Below are positions 19,537 to 28,596 of a DNA stretch of 64,000 bases, one piece after another; position 1 is the stretch's first letter; the number at the start of each line of letters is the position of its first letter. The DNA comes from Rhodococcus globerulus NBRC 14531 (GTDB lineage Bacteria > Actinomycetota > Actinomycetes > Mycobacteriales > Mycobacteriaceae), in contig NZ_BCWX01000001.1 of the NCBI RefSeq assembly GCF_001894805.1, positions 310,001 through 374,000 on the forward strand. Reading direction: 5' to 3'. The translations under genes were made by a program, and so were the position numbers. The notes beneath the pieces were generated by a model. The model saw only the letters and a list, made by a program, of their open reading frames with translations, searched no databases and was not told where the DNA came from.

Positions 19537-20292
19537 GTGAAGAGGTCGGAGATCAGCGCTCTGCGCCGCCGTTGGTCAGTAGAGGACGTCGAAAATCTAC
19601 GGGCGCAGCTGCTCGATCAGTCGCGAATCACCAAGCCCCCTCACACGCTCACCTCCCCGTGGCCCGCGACCGAGAATGAGCTGCTGGATTTGTGTGGTCT
19701 GACGGTGGGTCGCTATGGATTGGACATCAGATTCGTCACGCTGGAACATATCGATCTGAGTTTCGTGCGCGGTGCGCTCACGGCGTTCGAAGCCGAATTG
19801 TTCGACTGCCGCTTCGATTTCGCCGCATTGACCGGCCAACCACGCTTGAACCGCAGATTCGAACGATGCAGTTTCCGCGGCGCCACCCTCTCTCGTCTGG
19901 CGCTCGGGCCGAAGGTTGTCGATTGCGATTTCACTGGAGCGAAAGCCCACAAGCTACGTTCCGTGCCCAATACCGTGTTCGATCGGTGCACGTTCGACGA
20001 CTCGGACCTCGCAGGTGCGCAGTTCTCCGACACCTCGTTCGTCGATTGCACCTTCGGTGCCGTGCGGTTCTCCGCGTCGACGAGCTTCGTGCGGTGCTCG
20101 TTCACCCGTACCATCATCGATTTCGGCATGGCACAGGTCTCGCGAACGACGAGCGACGGCACAGCTGTGCCTGACCAATGGAAAGGTGAAGACGAGGCAA
20201 GCGTCGCACTGGAGCGGTATGCCGCACGCTACGCCCGAGCCATTGTCGCGGAGGATGAGGATGGGCCGCCGTCAAGTCCGAAACTCGAGTGA
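19537..20292 (+). CDS. Pentapeptide-repeat-like protein
   Basis: 251 residues from a GTG at 19537. From about residue 70 to 200 it has repeated five-residue units with a central Phe or Leu, such as CRFDF, CSFRGATLS, CDFTGAKAH, CTFDDSDLAGAQF and CTFGAVRF, which build a right-handed square beta helix. Cys often replaces Ala at the first position. Pentapeptide proteins include DNA-gyrase protectors (Qnr, MfpA), but most are uncharacterised. The N-terminus (residues 1-65) and the acidic C-terminus are unlike MfpA, so gyrase protection is only a possibility. No partner genes nearby. Confidence 0.75.
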   Translation: MKRSEISALRRRWSVEDVENLRAQLLDQSRITKPPHTLTSPWPATENELLDLCGLTVGRYGLDIRFVTLEHIDLSFVRGALTAFEAELFDCRFDFAALTGQPRLNRRFERCSFRGATLSRLALGPKVVDCDFTGAKAHKLRSVPNTVFDRCTFDDSDLAGAQFSDTSFVDCTFGAVRFSASTSFVRCSFTRTIIDFGMAQVSRTTSDGTAVPDQWKGEDEASVALERYAARYARAIVAEDEDGPPSSPKLE

Positions 20293-20729
20293 AGAGCTAG
20301 CTGACGTTGACCTCGGCTGCTTCGTCCTCCTGCCCGTCCGGCGGCGACGGTCAGGCGCGTGGTGAACGCGGAGACGCTCGAGGCTCTGCACTCCGCTATC
20401 TGCTCTCCGCTATCTGCTCTCGAATGTCGTTGTACGTCGACGCGTCAGGGGTTACCAGTCGTACAGCGTCGTTGATGCCCTCGATTCGCTGCGCCTCAAC
20501 TGTTTCGAGTTCACCTCGGTTGATTCGGCCAAGAAATCGGAAGTCGACGAACAATTGGATCTGTTACAGGCCGGCACCGCCGAAAATCGCAGACGGATTG
20601 TTCGTCGTGAAGGACGACGTGTCGCTGTTCGACAGCTTCGAGCCTCTGGATCGGCATCTCGATGCGGGCGTAGCCTACGTCCAAGTGGAGTTCGACTCGT
20701 TGATCGATCCACGGCTTCCCAATGGGGAT
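20293..20729. other. 437-bp region without a recognised gene
   Basis: Overlapping plus-strand frames (for example 20307-20834, which runs into the neighbouring gene) have no recognisable domain. A stretch around 20455-20560 translates in one frame to a helical, Asp/Leu/Ser-rich segment (VDALDSLRLNCFEF) that could be the relic of a lost gene. I cannot identify it. Confidence 0.4.
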
Positions 20730-21356
20730 TCAGTTTCTGACCACGGCGATCTGTGTTCGGTGGTGCGTCGGATTGTCGATTTCGTCAACCGTCGCGACAG
20801 CGAGGTCGGTATAGGTGAATGCGGGATCGGATGAATGCAAGAGTTCCGGGCCGGCGCTGACTAGTAGTGGGCCGGTTTCGGCGTGCTCTGCGATGACCAC
20901 AGGAGGGGGAGTGATTACCACCCAGTCGAGTTCGCTCGGGCTCTGCTGGAGGAGTTCGAGTTCGAGGGCATGACCGACGGTGAACGGCTTCGCTTCGTCG
21001 GGGAAGTCAGGTGTATCCACCAGTCGTATTCCCGGGGTCGGTTCGAGGGTTGTTCCGATCCCGATCACGAGTAGACGCCTGGTCTGCAGTCCTCCGATCA
21101 ATGCATGCGTGGATGCGGAAAAGAACTGGTCCGGTGGTACATCCATGCTAGCGCCGGCATTGATCACCGCATCGGCCCCTGCTGTGAGTCGGCGTACGTC
21201 AGCGACATCGGTGACGTCGCCCGTGACGCCGTCGATGTCGGGGTGCGCATGTGGGTGGCGCATCACGGCTAGTACGTCGTGGCCCCGGGCGCGGGCCTGT
21301 GCCAAGATTCGACGACCCGCGCGGCCGCCAGCTCCGAACAACACAATCCGGCTCAT
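20730..21356 (-). CDS. NAD(P)-binding oxidoreductase (atypical SDR / NmrA-like)
   Basis: 208 residues. The N-terminal Rossmann motif is IVLFGAGGRAGRRIL, followed by GDVTDVADVRRLTAGADAVI, typical of NAD(P)H-binding atypical SDRs. The catalytic Tyr-x-x-x-Lys is not evident, as usual in this group. Its start faces the HxlR gene across 112 bp, the common arrangement of an HxlR regulator with a divergent quinone- or aldehyde-responsive oxidoreductase. Substrate unknown. Confidence 0.85.
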   Translation of the reverse strand: MSRIVLFGAGGRAGRRILAQARARGHDVLAVMRHPHAHPDIDGVTGDVTDVADVRRLTAGADAVINAGASMDVPPDQFFSASTHALIGGLQTRRLLVIGIGTTLEPTPGIRLVDTPDFPDEAKPFTVGHALELELLQQSPSELDWVVITPPPVVIAEHAETGPLLVSAGPELLHSSDPAFTYTDLAVATVDEIDNPTHHRTQIAVVRN

Positions 21357-21468
21357 GCTTTCCTCCGTTCACTGCGTCACCGAGATGGCGACGGGGACGC
21401 GTTCACGGTAGAACGCGCCCCCTCGGTTACCGCAACGTAAGCGACCCGACATCCGTAGTGTGGATTCC

Positions 21469-21837
21469 ATGACTGGACCTCTGGATTCAGAACTATTCGC
21501 CTCGTGCGGGACGGTTCGTCCTCCGGTGCAGGTAGGCGGTAAATGGGATGCTCAGATCATCTTCTGCCTCCTCGGTGGGGCCCGGCGGTTCTCCGAGATA
21601 CAAGTCCCGATGCGGCACGTTGCGCCGAAAGTCCTCACCGAATCTCTGCGAACTATGGAGCGTGACGGGTTCGTCAGTCGGACAGTGCATTCGGAATCAC
21701 CGCGTCACGTCACCTACGCTTTGACCACGCTCGGATACACGCTCACGCAGCCGCTGCAGGCTGCTTGTGAGTGGTCTCAAAAACACCTTCCGGAGGTGAT
21801 CGAGTCGCGTCGTCAGCACGAAGCTGGGCTCGCTTGA
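21469..21837 (+). CDS. HxlR family transcriptional regulator
   Basis: About 122 residues from the ATG at 21469; a GTG at 21460 adds three residues. Winged helix-turn-helix with the HxlR hallmarks: VGGKWDAQIIFCLLGGARRFSEIQ, then VAPKVLTESLRTMERDGFVSR, and YALTTLGYTL near the end. The conserved Cys near the N-terminus (ASCGTVRP) is the residue used for redox or aldehyde sensing in HypR/HxlR-type proteins. Divergent to the NAD(P)-binding oxidoreductase gene, which it probably controls. Confidence 0.9.
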   Translation: MTGPLDSELFASCGTVRPPVQVGGKWDAQIIFCLLGGARRFSEIQVPMRHVAPKVLTESLRTMERDGFVSRTVHSESPRHVTYALTTLGYTLTQPLQAACEWSQKHLPEVIESRRQHEAGLA

Positions 21838-21861
21838 CGGGTCGCGCGGCGGGGTTTCGTG

Positions 21862-23526
21862 TCAGCGAATAACTAGGTCATGGTCGGTGGCGCTGAGGGT
21901 GATCGCTGCAATGTGGTTGCCGCGCATCCAGTCTCGGACAAACGCGTCCAGTGCGGGGTTCGATTCCCGAGTCGCGTACGCGTCCACCGGGATTTCGATT
22001 GCCCCGACGAGGTGGCGGGGGTTGGCGTCGAGGCCGGGCCCGCGAGGTGTCATTCGGAGTCCGTCGGCGGTGTGCAGGATGACTGGAATGCAGGTGCCGT
22101 CCGGTGCGGTGACTGTCGCGGTCCGGGTGGTGGCGACGGGATCGAAGTGTTCCACGTCCAACCGGTAGCCAGAAGGCTGTGCGTGCTGGCCGATCGCGTC
22201 GAGCATGCGCGGGTCCACCACGGTGTACGGAAAACCGATGTCGATCAGTGCCTGACCGTCGATGGCGCCGTTGCGGGCGGGCAGCGTTGTGGACAGGTCC
22301 CAAGGGGCCGCGGGGGCAAGGGTATCTGTCGAGCGGTCGATCGGTGTGTTCTCGATCGGCGAGCCGAGGAGGTCCGCGCCCGTTGGTGTGAACTCCCACA
22401 GGCCGCCTACGAGATCCTTGTGCCAGAAGCCGGATTCGGTGCCGTTACGGCCCTCTACGCGCAACTCGCGCCGATTCGGGCCGGGGCCGAGGGAGTGCAC
22501 ACTGATCGCGGATGTGATCTCGCCGGGAATCTTGGGTTGGTGCACCCAGTCCGGAGCCGGCAGTTGGATTGCGGCGGTGCTGCGGTCGAGCGTTTCGGCG
22601 ACGAGGTTGGGCGCGGACGGTTTATCCGACTGGTCGTCCCAGCTGTAGCGGAAGAAGATCGAGTCCGATCCCGACGAATCGAAATCGAATGTGCGGGTGT
22701 ACATGTCGCCGTACTTGTTCATCACGAAGGTGGTCGATCCGGCCGCCGACAACGAGTCGGCCTGGAACCGCCCGCCGAGCGGCCCGCCGATCTCGTAGCT
22801 GTCGTCGTTGGGGAGCCACGGGTCCGCGTACGTGATGCGGCTGCCGTCCCCGGTCAGCGCGGGGAGCATTGTCATCTTGCCAAATCCGACGAAGTGGATT
22901 CGTCCGGCGATGTCGGTGAAGGTTTGGTTGTCCCACGGCGACGACACGCTCAGCGCCCATCCGTTCGGCCGGTCTCCTGGTAGTTGGCGGCCGGGGGCGC
23001 TCCACAGGGGTGCGCCCCACGCGGAGGTCCAGTTCCAAGCGAGCGGGTGCTGGGACGCGTTGTCCATCGTGTAGATCCAGCCGTTGTCGTCGACCGCGAC
23101 GAGTTCGTCGTCGTCCAGCGATATCCCGACCAGTCGGCCGCGCAGGCACTCGGGCATCGGTACGAATCGCCAGGGTTCGGTGGTAGACGCGTCGGCTTCC
23201 CGTGGCCGAGTGAGCAGGTCGTGGCCGACAAGCGCGAAGTCCCAGAATCGGTTGAATTGCGTTGTCGGCGTGCGAACCTCGATAGATTCCGGGGCGGTCG
23301 AGCCGGTGAACGTCGGCAGTTCGGCCAGCCCGATGCGCCCTCCGCCCGATGGAGCGCCCGGCGGCAGCTGGGCGGTCCCGAACGGTACGCAGCTCGCTGG
23401 TCCGGCCTCGGCGGGTGCGGCCGCGGCGAGGGGAGTGGGCCACAGCAAGCCTGCGGCGAAGAGGACGCCGACACACAGAAGTCGCGTTGGGCGCGGGTGC
23501 AACACTCTACGGCTGGTGTCGATCAT
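21862..23526 (-). CDS. Large secreted protein of unknown function
   Basis: 554 residues from the ATG at 23526, preferred over 23583 because it places a proper signal peptide (basic MIDTSRR, hydrophobic LLCVGVLFAAGLLW, AAAAPAEA cleavage region) at the N-terminus. The mature protein is rich in Asp, Gly, Trp and Thr. It has repeated strand-like blocks (VGISLDDDELVAVDDNGWIYTM, then ITYADPWLPNDDSYE), which suggests a beta-propeller or lectin-like fold. Cysteines are few. It is convergent with the HxlR gene, with a gap of only 24 bp. I do not recognise a family; export to the cell surface or medium is the firm statement. Confidence 0.75.
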   Translation of the reverse strand: MIDTSRRVLHPRPTRLLCVGVLFAAGLLWPTPLAAAAPAEAGPASCVPFGTAQLPPGAPSGGGRIGLAELPTFTGSTAPESIEVRTPTTQFNRFWDFALVGHDLLTRPREADASTTEPWRFVPMPECLRGRLVGISLDDDELVAVDDNGWIYTMDNASQHPLAWNWTSAWGAPLWSAPGRQLPGDRPNGWALSVSSPWDNQTFTDIAGRIHFVGFGKMTMLPALTGDGSRITYADPWLPNDDSYEIGGPLGGRFQADSLSAAGSTTFVMNKYGDMYTRTFDFDSSGSDSIFFRYSWDDQSDKPSAPNLVAETLDRSTAAIQLPAPDWVHQPKIPGEITSAISVHSLGPGPNRRELRVEGRNGTESGFWHKDLVGGLWEFTPTGADLLGSPIENTPIDRSTDTLAPAAPWDLSTTLPARNGAIDGQALIDIGFPYTVVDPRMLDAIGQHAQPSGYRLDVEHFDPVATTRTATVTAPDGTCIPVILHTADGLRMTPRGPGLDANPRHLVGAIEIPVDAYATRESNPALDAFVRDWMRGNHIAAITLSATDHDLVIR

Positions 23527-23674
23527 TGTCCGATTCTCGCATGCATCGACATGTCCACCGCGTTGCTGGTGAGGACGGTCCATCCGTGTCGAATGCGGCG
23601 CAGCGTGCTGATTGTGGCCTTGGACGTAGGTAGCGGATGCGTCGCTGCTCCACAGTGACCAGGAGCCCGTCCAG

Positions 23675-24286
23675 TCAGGCGGTCGGGTGCTCGGAAGGCG
23701 TCATCGCGGTCAGTAGCGCGAGGAAGTTCCGGAATGCGGCAGGCATGTCCACCTCGTCCGGCGCCAAGAGCCACTGGATCTGTATGCCGTCGATGACAGC
23801 TATGAGTAGTGGTGCAGCTTGCTCGGGTGTGAGCCCGCCGGCCAATCGGTCCCCGAGCTCCGCGCGCAGCAATTCGGCCATGCCCTCTCGCACGGACGCA
23901 TAGCGCTCGGTGAAGAACTCACGCGCTGGGTGCTGCCCGGTCGCGCTTTCGGCGGCGAGTGCGGTGAAGGTCTGGACGACTCCGGGCCGGTCGGCATTGA
24001 ATTCCACGATTTGTTCGAGGTGCGACAGGCGCACATCCGTCGAGTTCGCGAGAAGGGCTGCGGCGTCCCATCGGTCGCGAGCGTCGAGCACTCCGATCAG
24101 GAGGTGCTCCTTGCTGGGAAAGTGGTGCAGCAGTCCGGGTTGCGTCAGGCCGACGCGCTCGGCGACGGCAGCGAGAGTGGTGCCGCGGTATCCGCGTTCC
24201 GCGATCTCGGCCATCGTCGCATCGAGAATGGCCTCGCGCCGGGCCTCGGCCTTGACCGCCCGGCCACCCCGTTGTCGCTCAGTCAT
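23675..24286 (-). CDS. TetR family transcriptional regulator
   Basis: 203 residues. The helix-turn-helix reads TTLAAVAERVGLTQPGLLHHF, followed by PSKEHLLIGVLDARD. The C-terminal domain resembles TetR_C families of actinobacterial regulators next to glycosidases. It follows the beta-glucosidase gene in the same direction (143-bp gap) and is the best candidate to control it. Confidence 0.88.
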   Translation of the reverse strand: MTERQRGGRAVKAEARREAILDATMAEIAERGYRGTTLAAVAERVGLTQPGLLHHFPSKEHLLIGVLDARDRWDAAALLANSTDVRLSHLEQIVEFNADRPGVVQTFTALAAESATGQHPAREFFTERYASVREGMAELLRAELGDRLAGGLTPEQAAPLLIAVIDGIQIQWLLAPDEVDMPAAFRNFLALLTAMTPSEHPTA

Positions 24287-24429
24287 GCAGTGAGCCTATC
24301 GACGGAAGCGTTTCTCATCGCGCCTGGGTGAGGATGACGGCCATCAGTCCCGCGTCCTGGCTCTGGGTCGGCGCGAGAGCATTGCCAAGGTGACGGCCCC
24401 CGCGATGACGCGAACGGTGTTCAAGGACT

Positions 24430-26889
24430 TCAATTTCGAGTCTCGATGCGCAGGGTGAGAGGGCAGTTGGCCGACGAGGCACCGACGTGGAGATCGTACG
24501 ATCCGGGTCGGTAGCACCAACTACGGCTCTGCTCGTCCCAGACCTCGAACGCACGACGCGGCAGAGTGATTGTTGCCGTTGCGGTTTCGCCGGCCTCTGC
24601 CACCACGCTCGCGAAGCCGGCAAGCGCACGGGCGGGTCTGGACGGGTCGATGTCGGCGGTAGCGAGATACACCTGCACAACCTCGCGTCCCTGCCTAGAT
24701 CCAGTGTTGTGGATACGAACCGTGACGGTGTCGCCTTGCCATTCGACGCTCTCGTATTCCCACGTGGTGTAGCCGAGACCGTGTCCGAACGCGAACGCGG
24801 GTGCGACATCTGTTCGGTCCCAGGCGCGGTAGCCGATGAACAGGCCCTCGGAGTACGTGAGCTTGCCATCGACGGGTGTGACATCCGTGACCGGGCAATC
24901 TACAAGTGTTGCGGGCCAGGTGGTCGGTAGCCGGCCACCCGGCTCAGTCAGTCCGACCAGAACATCGGCCAGTGCGGCGCCGGCTTCCTGGCCGGGGAAC
25001 CAGCTCAACAATACCGCCGAGACATCGTTCCGCCAGGGCATCTCCACCGGCGAACCCGAGTTCACGACAACGACAGTTCGCGGGTTAGCGGCAGCTACGC
25101 GGGAGACCAATTCGTCTTGACGCCCCGGCAATTTCAGTGTGCTGCGGTCGAAGCCCTCGGACTCGACCTGGTCAGTTGTCGCGACGACAACGACGGCGAC
25201 GTCCGCCGCCTTCGCGGCATCGACCGCCTCGGCCAGCAGCTCTTCCGGGTCTCGTTGCGGCTCCTGGTGTCCCAGACTGAAACTGAGGATGTCGATCGGC
25301 GAACCCTCCATTTTCATCGGAGTGTGCTTCAGGACCACTTCGACAGGTTCTCCGGCAGTCAGTTCGACGGAGCCGCGGTCCTTCGGAGCACCGAAGAACA
25401 GCTCGAACGGATCGAAGCTTTCCAGGGGTTGGTCACCGTCGAACAGAGTTTCACCGCCGACTGTCAGGGTGAACATGCCGAGTCCCTTGGTGCCGAATCG
25501 ATGCGAACCGCTCTCACTGGGTGTGAAAGTGCCGAGAAGCTCGATTGTGTGCAGCGCTTGGAAGTCGAGGCCTTCCGGGAGGATTCCCATCCATGTGATC
25601 ATTCCGTTGGGCAGGTCGAGTTCTCGAAGCAGCGTTCCCGCAGCGTCGTAGCACCGGGCGCGTAGATCGAATCCTCTTTCGGCGGTACCCATCTGGTCGG
25701 TCAACGTTGTGCCGATGCTGTAGCTGAGCGAGCCCTCGGGCAGTGCTGCCGTCAGTCCGTCGAGTGGGGACACGACGGACTCGGGAAAGACCATTGCGGA
25801 GCCGCCACCGAGGACGCGGGCGTCGCGGGCGGCCAGTCCGATCAGTGCGACGGTGGTAGTGCTCGGGTCGATCGGCAGGATCGTCTCACCGCCGATGGGA
25901 GCATTGCGGGTCAGTACGAAGGAACGGCTGGCGATCTCGTGGGCCAGAGCGCGGCCGTCGACCGGCGCGGGGAGTTCGGTCACCGCAGGATTGGCGTCCT
26001 CGAGGAGGCCCGCGCGCGCCGCGAGCAGTAGGACTCGGCGCACTGCGTCGTCGACTACCGACTCGTCGACCTCGTCATTCCTGACTGCCTCGGCCAGTAG
26101 CTCTCCGTAGACGGAGCGGGGGCCGGGCATCGCGATGTCGAGGCCACCCAGAATCGCGCCAAGGGTCGAGCGCGTTCCCATCCAATCCGAGACTACGCAG
26201 CCGTCAAATCCCCACTCGCCCCGCAATACTCCGTTCAGAAGTTCGTTGTGCTCGCTCATGGTGGTGCCGTTGACGCTGTTGTACGCGGACATGATTGCCC
26301 AGGGTCGGGAGTTCTTCACGATGTCCTCGAAGGGCGCAAGATAGATCTCGCGCAGCTCATTCGGGGACACAATGTTGTCGACGGACATGCGGTCCGTCTC
26401 GGCGTCATTGGCTACAAAATGCTTGACGGTGGCGCCGACGCCACCGGACTGCACCCCGCGGACGTAGCCGGAACCGATTGCGCCGGTGAGCAAAGGGTCC
26501 TCGGAGTAGGCCTCGAAGTGTCGGCCGCCGACCGGGGTGCGGTGCATGTTCACGGTCGGAGCGAGCAACAGGTGCACGCCCTTGCGCCTGGCTTCCTGCG
26601 CGAGCAGAACTCCAGCACGCGCGATCAGGTCAGGATCCCAGGTCGCGGCCATTGCGGTGGGCGACGGCAGCAGAATTGACGGATCGTCCGGTCCCCAGAA
26701 GACGCCTCGCACACCTACCGGTCCGTCGGACATCACCAGCGACCCGAGCCCGATTTGCGGGAGGGCAGGAAGGGTCCACATGTCCTGGCCCTGGAGGAGT
26801 CGTGCCTTCGCATCCAGGTCGAGCTTGGCGAGTGCTGATTCGACGGCCTCGTAAGTTGCTTCGTCCCGCAATGTGCACTCCTTCGACAT
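24430..26889 (-). CDS. Glycoside hydrolase family 3 beta-glucosidase with PA14 domain
   Basis: 819 residues. Residues 40-290 are the GH3 TIM barrel, with the nucleophile D235 in CVVSDWMGT and substrate-binding KHFVANDAETDR. The second alpha/beta domain follows, interrupted by a PA14 domain at roughly 390-530. A fibronectin III-like domain (EVVQVYLATADIDP) ends the protein. No signal peptide, so it is cytoplasmic and acts on imported beta-glucosides or glycosylated metabolites. The ATG at 26889 lacks a ribosome-binding site, whereas a TTG at 26871 has a perfect AAGGAG six bases upstream and may be the real start. Divergent from the secreted hydrolase gene. Confidence 0.92.
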   Translation of the reverse strand: MSKECTLRDEATYEAVESALAKLDLDAKARLLQGQDMWTLPALPQIGLGSLVMSDGPVGVRGVFWGPDDPSILLPSPTAMAATWDPDLIARAGVLLAQEARRKGVHLLLAPTVNMHRTPVGGRHFEAYSEDPLLTGAIGSGYVRGVQSGGVGATVKHFVANDAETDRMSVDNIVSPNELREIYLAPFEDIVKNSRPWAIMSAYNSVNGTTMSEHNELLNGVLRGEWGFDGCVVSDWMGTRSTLGAILGGLDIAMPGPRSVYGELLAEAVRNDEVDESVVDDAVRRVLLLAARAGLLEDANPAVTELPAPVDGRALAHEIASRSFVLTRNAPIGGETILPIDPSTTTVALIGLAARDARVLGGGSAMVFPESVVSPLDGLTAALPEGSLSYSIGTTLTDQMGTAERGFDLRARCYDAAGTLLRELDLPNGMITWMGILPEGLDFQALHTIELLGTFTPSESGSHRFGTKGLGMFTLTVGGETLFDGDQPLESFDPFELFFGAPKDRGSVELTAGEPVEVVLKHTPMKMEGSPIDILSFSLGHQEPQRDPEELLAEAVDAAKAADVAVVVVATTDQVESEGFDRSTLKLPGRQDELVSRVAAANPRTVVVVNSGSPVEMPWRNDVSAVLLSWFPGQEAGAALADVLVGLTEPGGRLPTTWPATLVDCPVTDVTPVDGKLTYSEGLFIGYRAWDRTDVAPAFAFGHGLGYTTWEYESVEWQGDTVTVRIHNTGSRQGREVVQVYLATADIDPSRPARALAGFASVVAEAGETATATITLPRRAFEVWDEQSRSWCYRPGSYDLHVGASSANCPLTLRIETRN

Positions 26890-27083
26890 GGTGTGGGTTG
26901 GTTGCCCGTCCGATGGAAACTCATCGTGCCATCAAACTTAATAAATGATAGGTGTTGTTACTAAAACGTTATATCATGGCGGGATTGGTGTCGAAGGTGG
27001 CTCTCCGGCAAGCGAACTCGCAACTGTAACGATTAAATAACAAAGCCTAAGTTGAATTAGGTCTCGTCGTTAGGGTGCATCAC

Positions 27084-28082
27084 ATGAAAAGTCTGATGAG
27101 CAAAAGCGTCGTGCTCCTCGCAGCTGTAACTCTGGTTCTGCTGGGATCCGGCGCCACAGCGCAGGCGGGTGGAACCAGTGAGCCTGTCGCGAACGGCAGA
27201 ACCGTCGACGCCACGTACTCCGAGCGAGGTCCGTGGGAGGTGACCAGTCGGCAAGGTTTCGGTTGCTGCGACTCCTCCGGTAACAAGTTCGACGTCTGGT
27301 ATCCCACTGACCTGGGCGCGAACGGAGATCGGCACCCGATCATCACCTGGGGTGACGGGACGTGGGCGCACCCCTTCCAGTACGACTATCTGCTCTCCCA
27401 TCTGGCATCGTGGGGGTTCGTGGTGATCGCGGCCGACAACACCAATACCGGCACAGGTCAGGAAATGCTGGAGGCAGTGGATTTCCTCCGACATGAGGAC
27501 AGCGATCCGTCGAGCATTTTCTATCAGAGTTTGGATACCGGCAATGTCGGTGCGATGGGGCACTCTCAGGGGGCGGTCGGTGCCCTCAACGCGGCGATCA
27601 GCTCCGGCGGCGAACTGAAAACCGCTGTCCCCATAGAGCTTCCGGGCCAGTACATGTGTGGCCTGCCCAAGGCTGATGCGGCGATGAACGTCTGCACGGA
27701 TCCGCGGGCGCTGACCACAGGTTCTGTGCTGTACGTGAACGGCTCCAACAGCCCCATTTCGCAGTCGATCCAGCCGTTGCCGTGGGACTTGATCGGAGCG
27801 CAGTCCGCGGAGGGCTATTTCGGTGCCACCCCGGACTCTGTGCCGAAGGTGCGCGCGACTCTGAACGGTCCTAACCACAACGACATTCAAGGTCAACCCG
27901 GTTGCCCGGCAAACGATCCGGGCTGCGTCGACGGAGTGCAGGGGTTCCTTGGTGTTCTCACTGCGTGGAACATGGACAATTTGCGCGGAGACGCGCATGC
28001 GCACAGTGCCTTCATCTCCGGGGCCGGTGAGCTGTTCAGTCTGCCGGCGTGGAGTAACCAAGCTAGCAACATCATCAGCTGA
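27084..28082 (+). CDS. Secreted alpha/beta hydrolase (lipase/cutinase-like)
   Basis: About 332 residues from the ATG at 27084 (AGGGTG six bases upstream; a GTG at 27075 is the alternative). The signal peptide runs through VVLLAAVTLVLLGSGATAQA. The alpha/beta core has WGDGTWAHPFQYDYLLSHLASWGF-type spacing, and the nucleophile elbow is GHSQGA. The catalytic His is probably in GPNHNDIQ. Paired cysteines (GCCDSS, CGLPKADAAMNVC, GCPANDPGC) suggest disulphides in an exported enzyme. The family includes dienelactone-hydrolase-like esterases and PET-type cutinase relatives; the substrate is unknown. A small inverted repeat, CCTAA / TTAGG at 27046-27061, lies shortly upstream. Confidence 0.82.
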   Translation: MKSLMSKSVVLLAAVTLVLLGSGATAQAGGTSEPVANGRTVDATYSERGPWEVTSRQGFGCCDSSGNKFDVWYPTDLGANGDRHPIITWGDGTWAHPFQYDYLLSHLASWGFVVIAADNTNTGTGQEMLEAVDFLRHEDSDPSSIFYQSLDTGNVGAMGHSQGAVGALNAAISSGGELKTAVPIELPGQYMCGLPKADAAMNVCTDPRALTTGSVLYVNGSNSPISQSIQPLPWDLIGAQSAEGYFGATPDSVPKVRATLNGPNHNDIQGQPGCPANDPGCVDGVQGFLGVLTAWNMDNLRGDAHAHSAFISGAGELFSLPAWSNQASNIIS

Positions 28083-28092
28083 CAGGACCTTC

Positions 28093-28108
28093 TCGGGCAC
28101 CCCCGAGT
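28093..28108. terminator. Short hairpin between convergent genes
   Basis: CTCGGG at 28093-28098 pairs with CCCGAG at 28103-28108 around a 4-nt loop, 10 bp after the stop of the secreted hydrolase. A weak but suitably placed terminator. Confidence 0.5.
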
Positions 28109-28156
28109 TGGCCTACCCAGCTGGACGAATTCGCCGTTAACCTGCAGGATCGAGAG

Positions 28157-28564
28157 TCAGGGAGTGGCAGCTGCGGTGATATGGCTCAACACGCATAGCC
28201 AGCGGCCATTCCGTCGAACGAAGACATCGGTAGTCCACTCGTCGGCGTCGAATTGTCGGCCGCGGTAGTGCGCCGTGTTCGTCAACCGCGCTGTCAGAAC
28301 CGCGGTGTCACCGTAGGTGCGGACTCTGGCGTCGTTGACCCGGTCGAACGTCGAGTGGGTGAGCTCGCCAGACTGGATGATAGACAGGAATTGTTCTTTG
28401 GACGTGATGCCTGAATAGGACACGATCACCCAGTCGTCCGCCATGAATCTGCCGATTCGTTCGGCATCGTTCGAGACGATCGCCGTGGACCACTGCTCGT
28501 GGATCGCGAGTATGTCTGCCTGCACGTCATCACCCGTGCCTGTTGTGACGTCCTTGCCCATCAT
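28157..28564 (-). CDS. NTF2-like (SnoaL/DUF4440) protein
   Basis: 135 residues with the cone-shaped NTF2 fold pattern: an N-terminal helix (ILAIHEQWSTAIVSNDAERIGRFMADD), then strands WVIVSYSG, ARVRTYGDTAVLTARLTN and RWLCVLSHITAA. Such proteins are small ligand-binding or isomerase-like domains, and no catalytic residue can be assigned. It lies 32 bp after the ABC permease gene in the same direction, so it is probably the last gene of the GntR-ABC operon. Confidence 0.82.
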   Translation of the reverse strand: MMGKDVTTGTGDDVQADILAIHEQWSTAIVSNDAERIGRFMADDWVIVSYSGITSKEQFLSIIQSGELTHSTFDRVNDARVRTYGDTAVLTARLTNTAHYRGRQFDADEWTTDVFVRRNGRWLCVLSHITAAATP

Positions 28565-28596
28565 CGCTCCTCGGCGCCTCTAATTGATCGTGGCCG

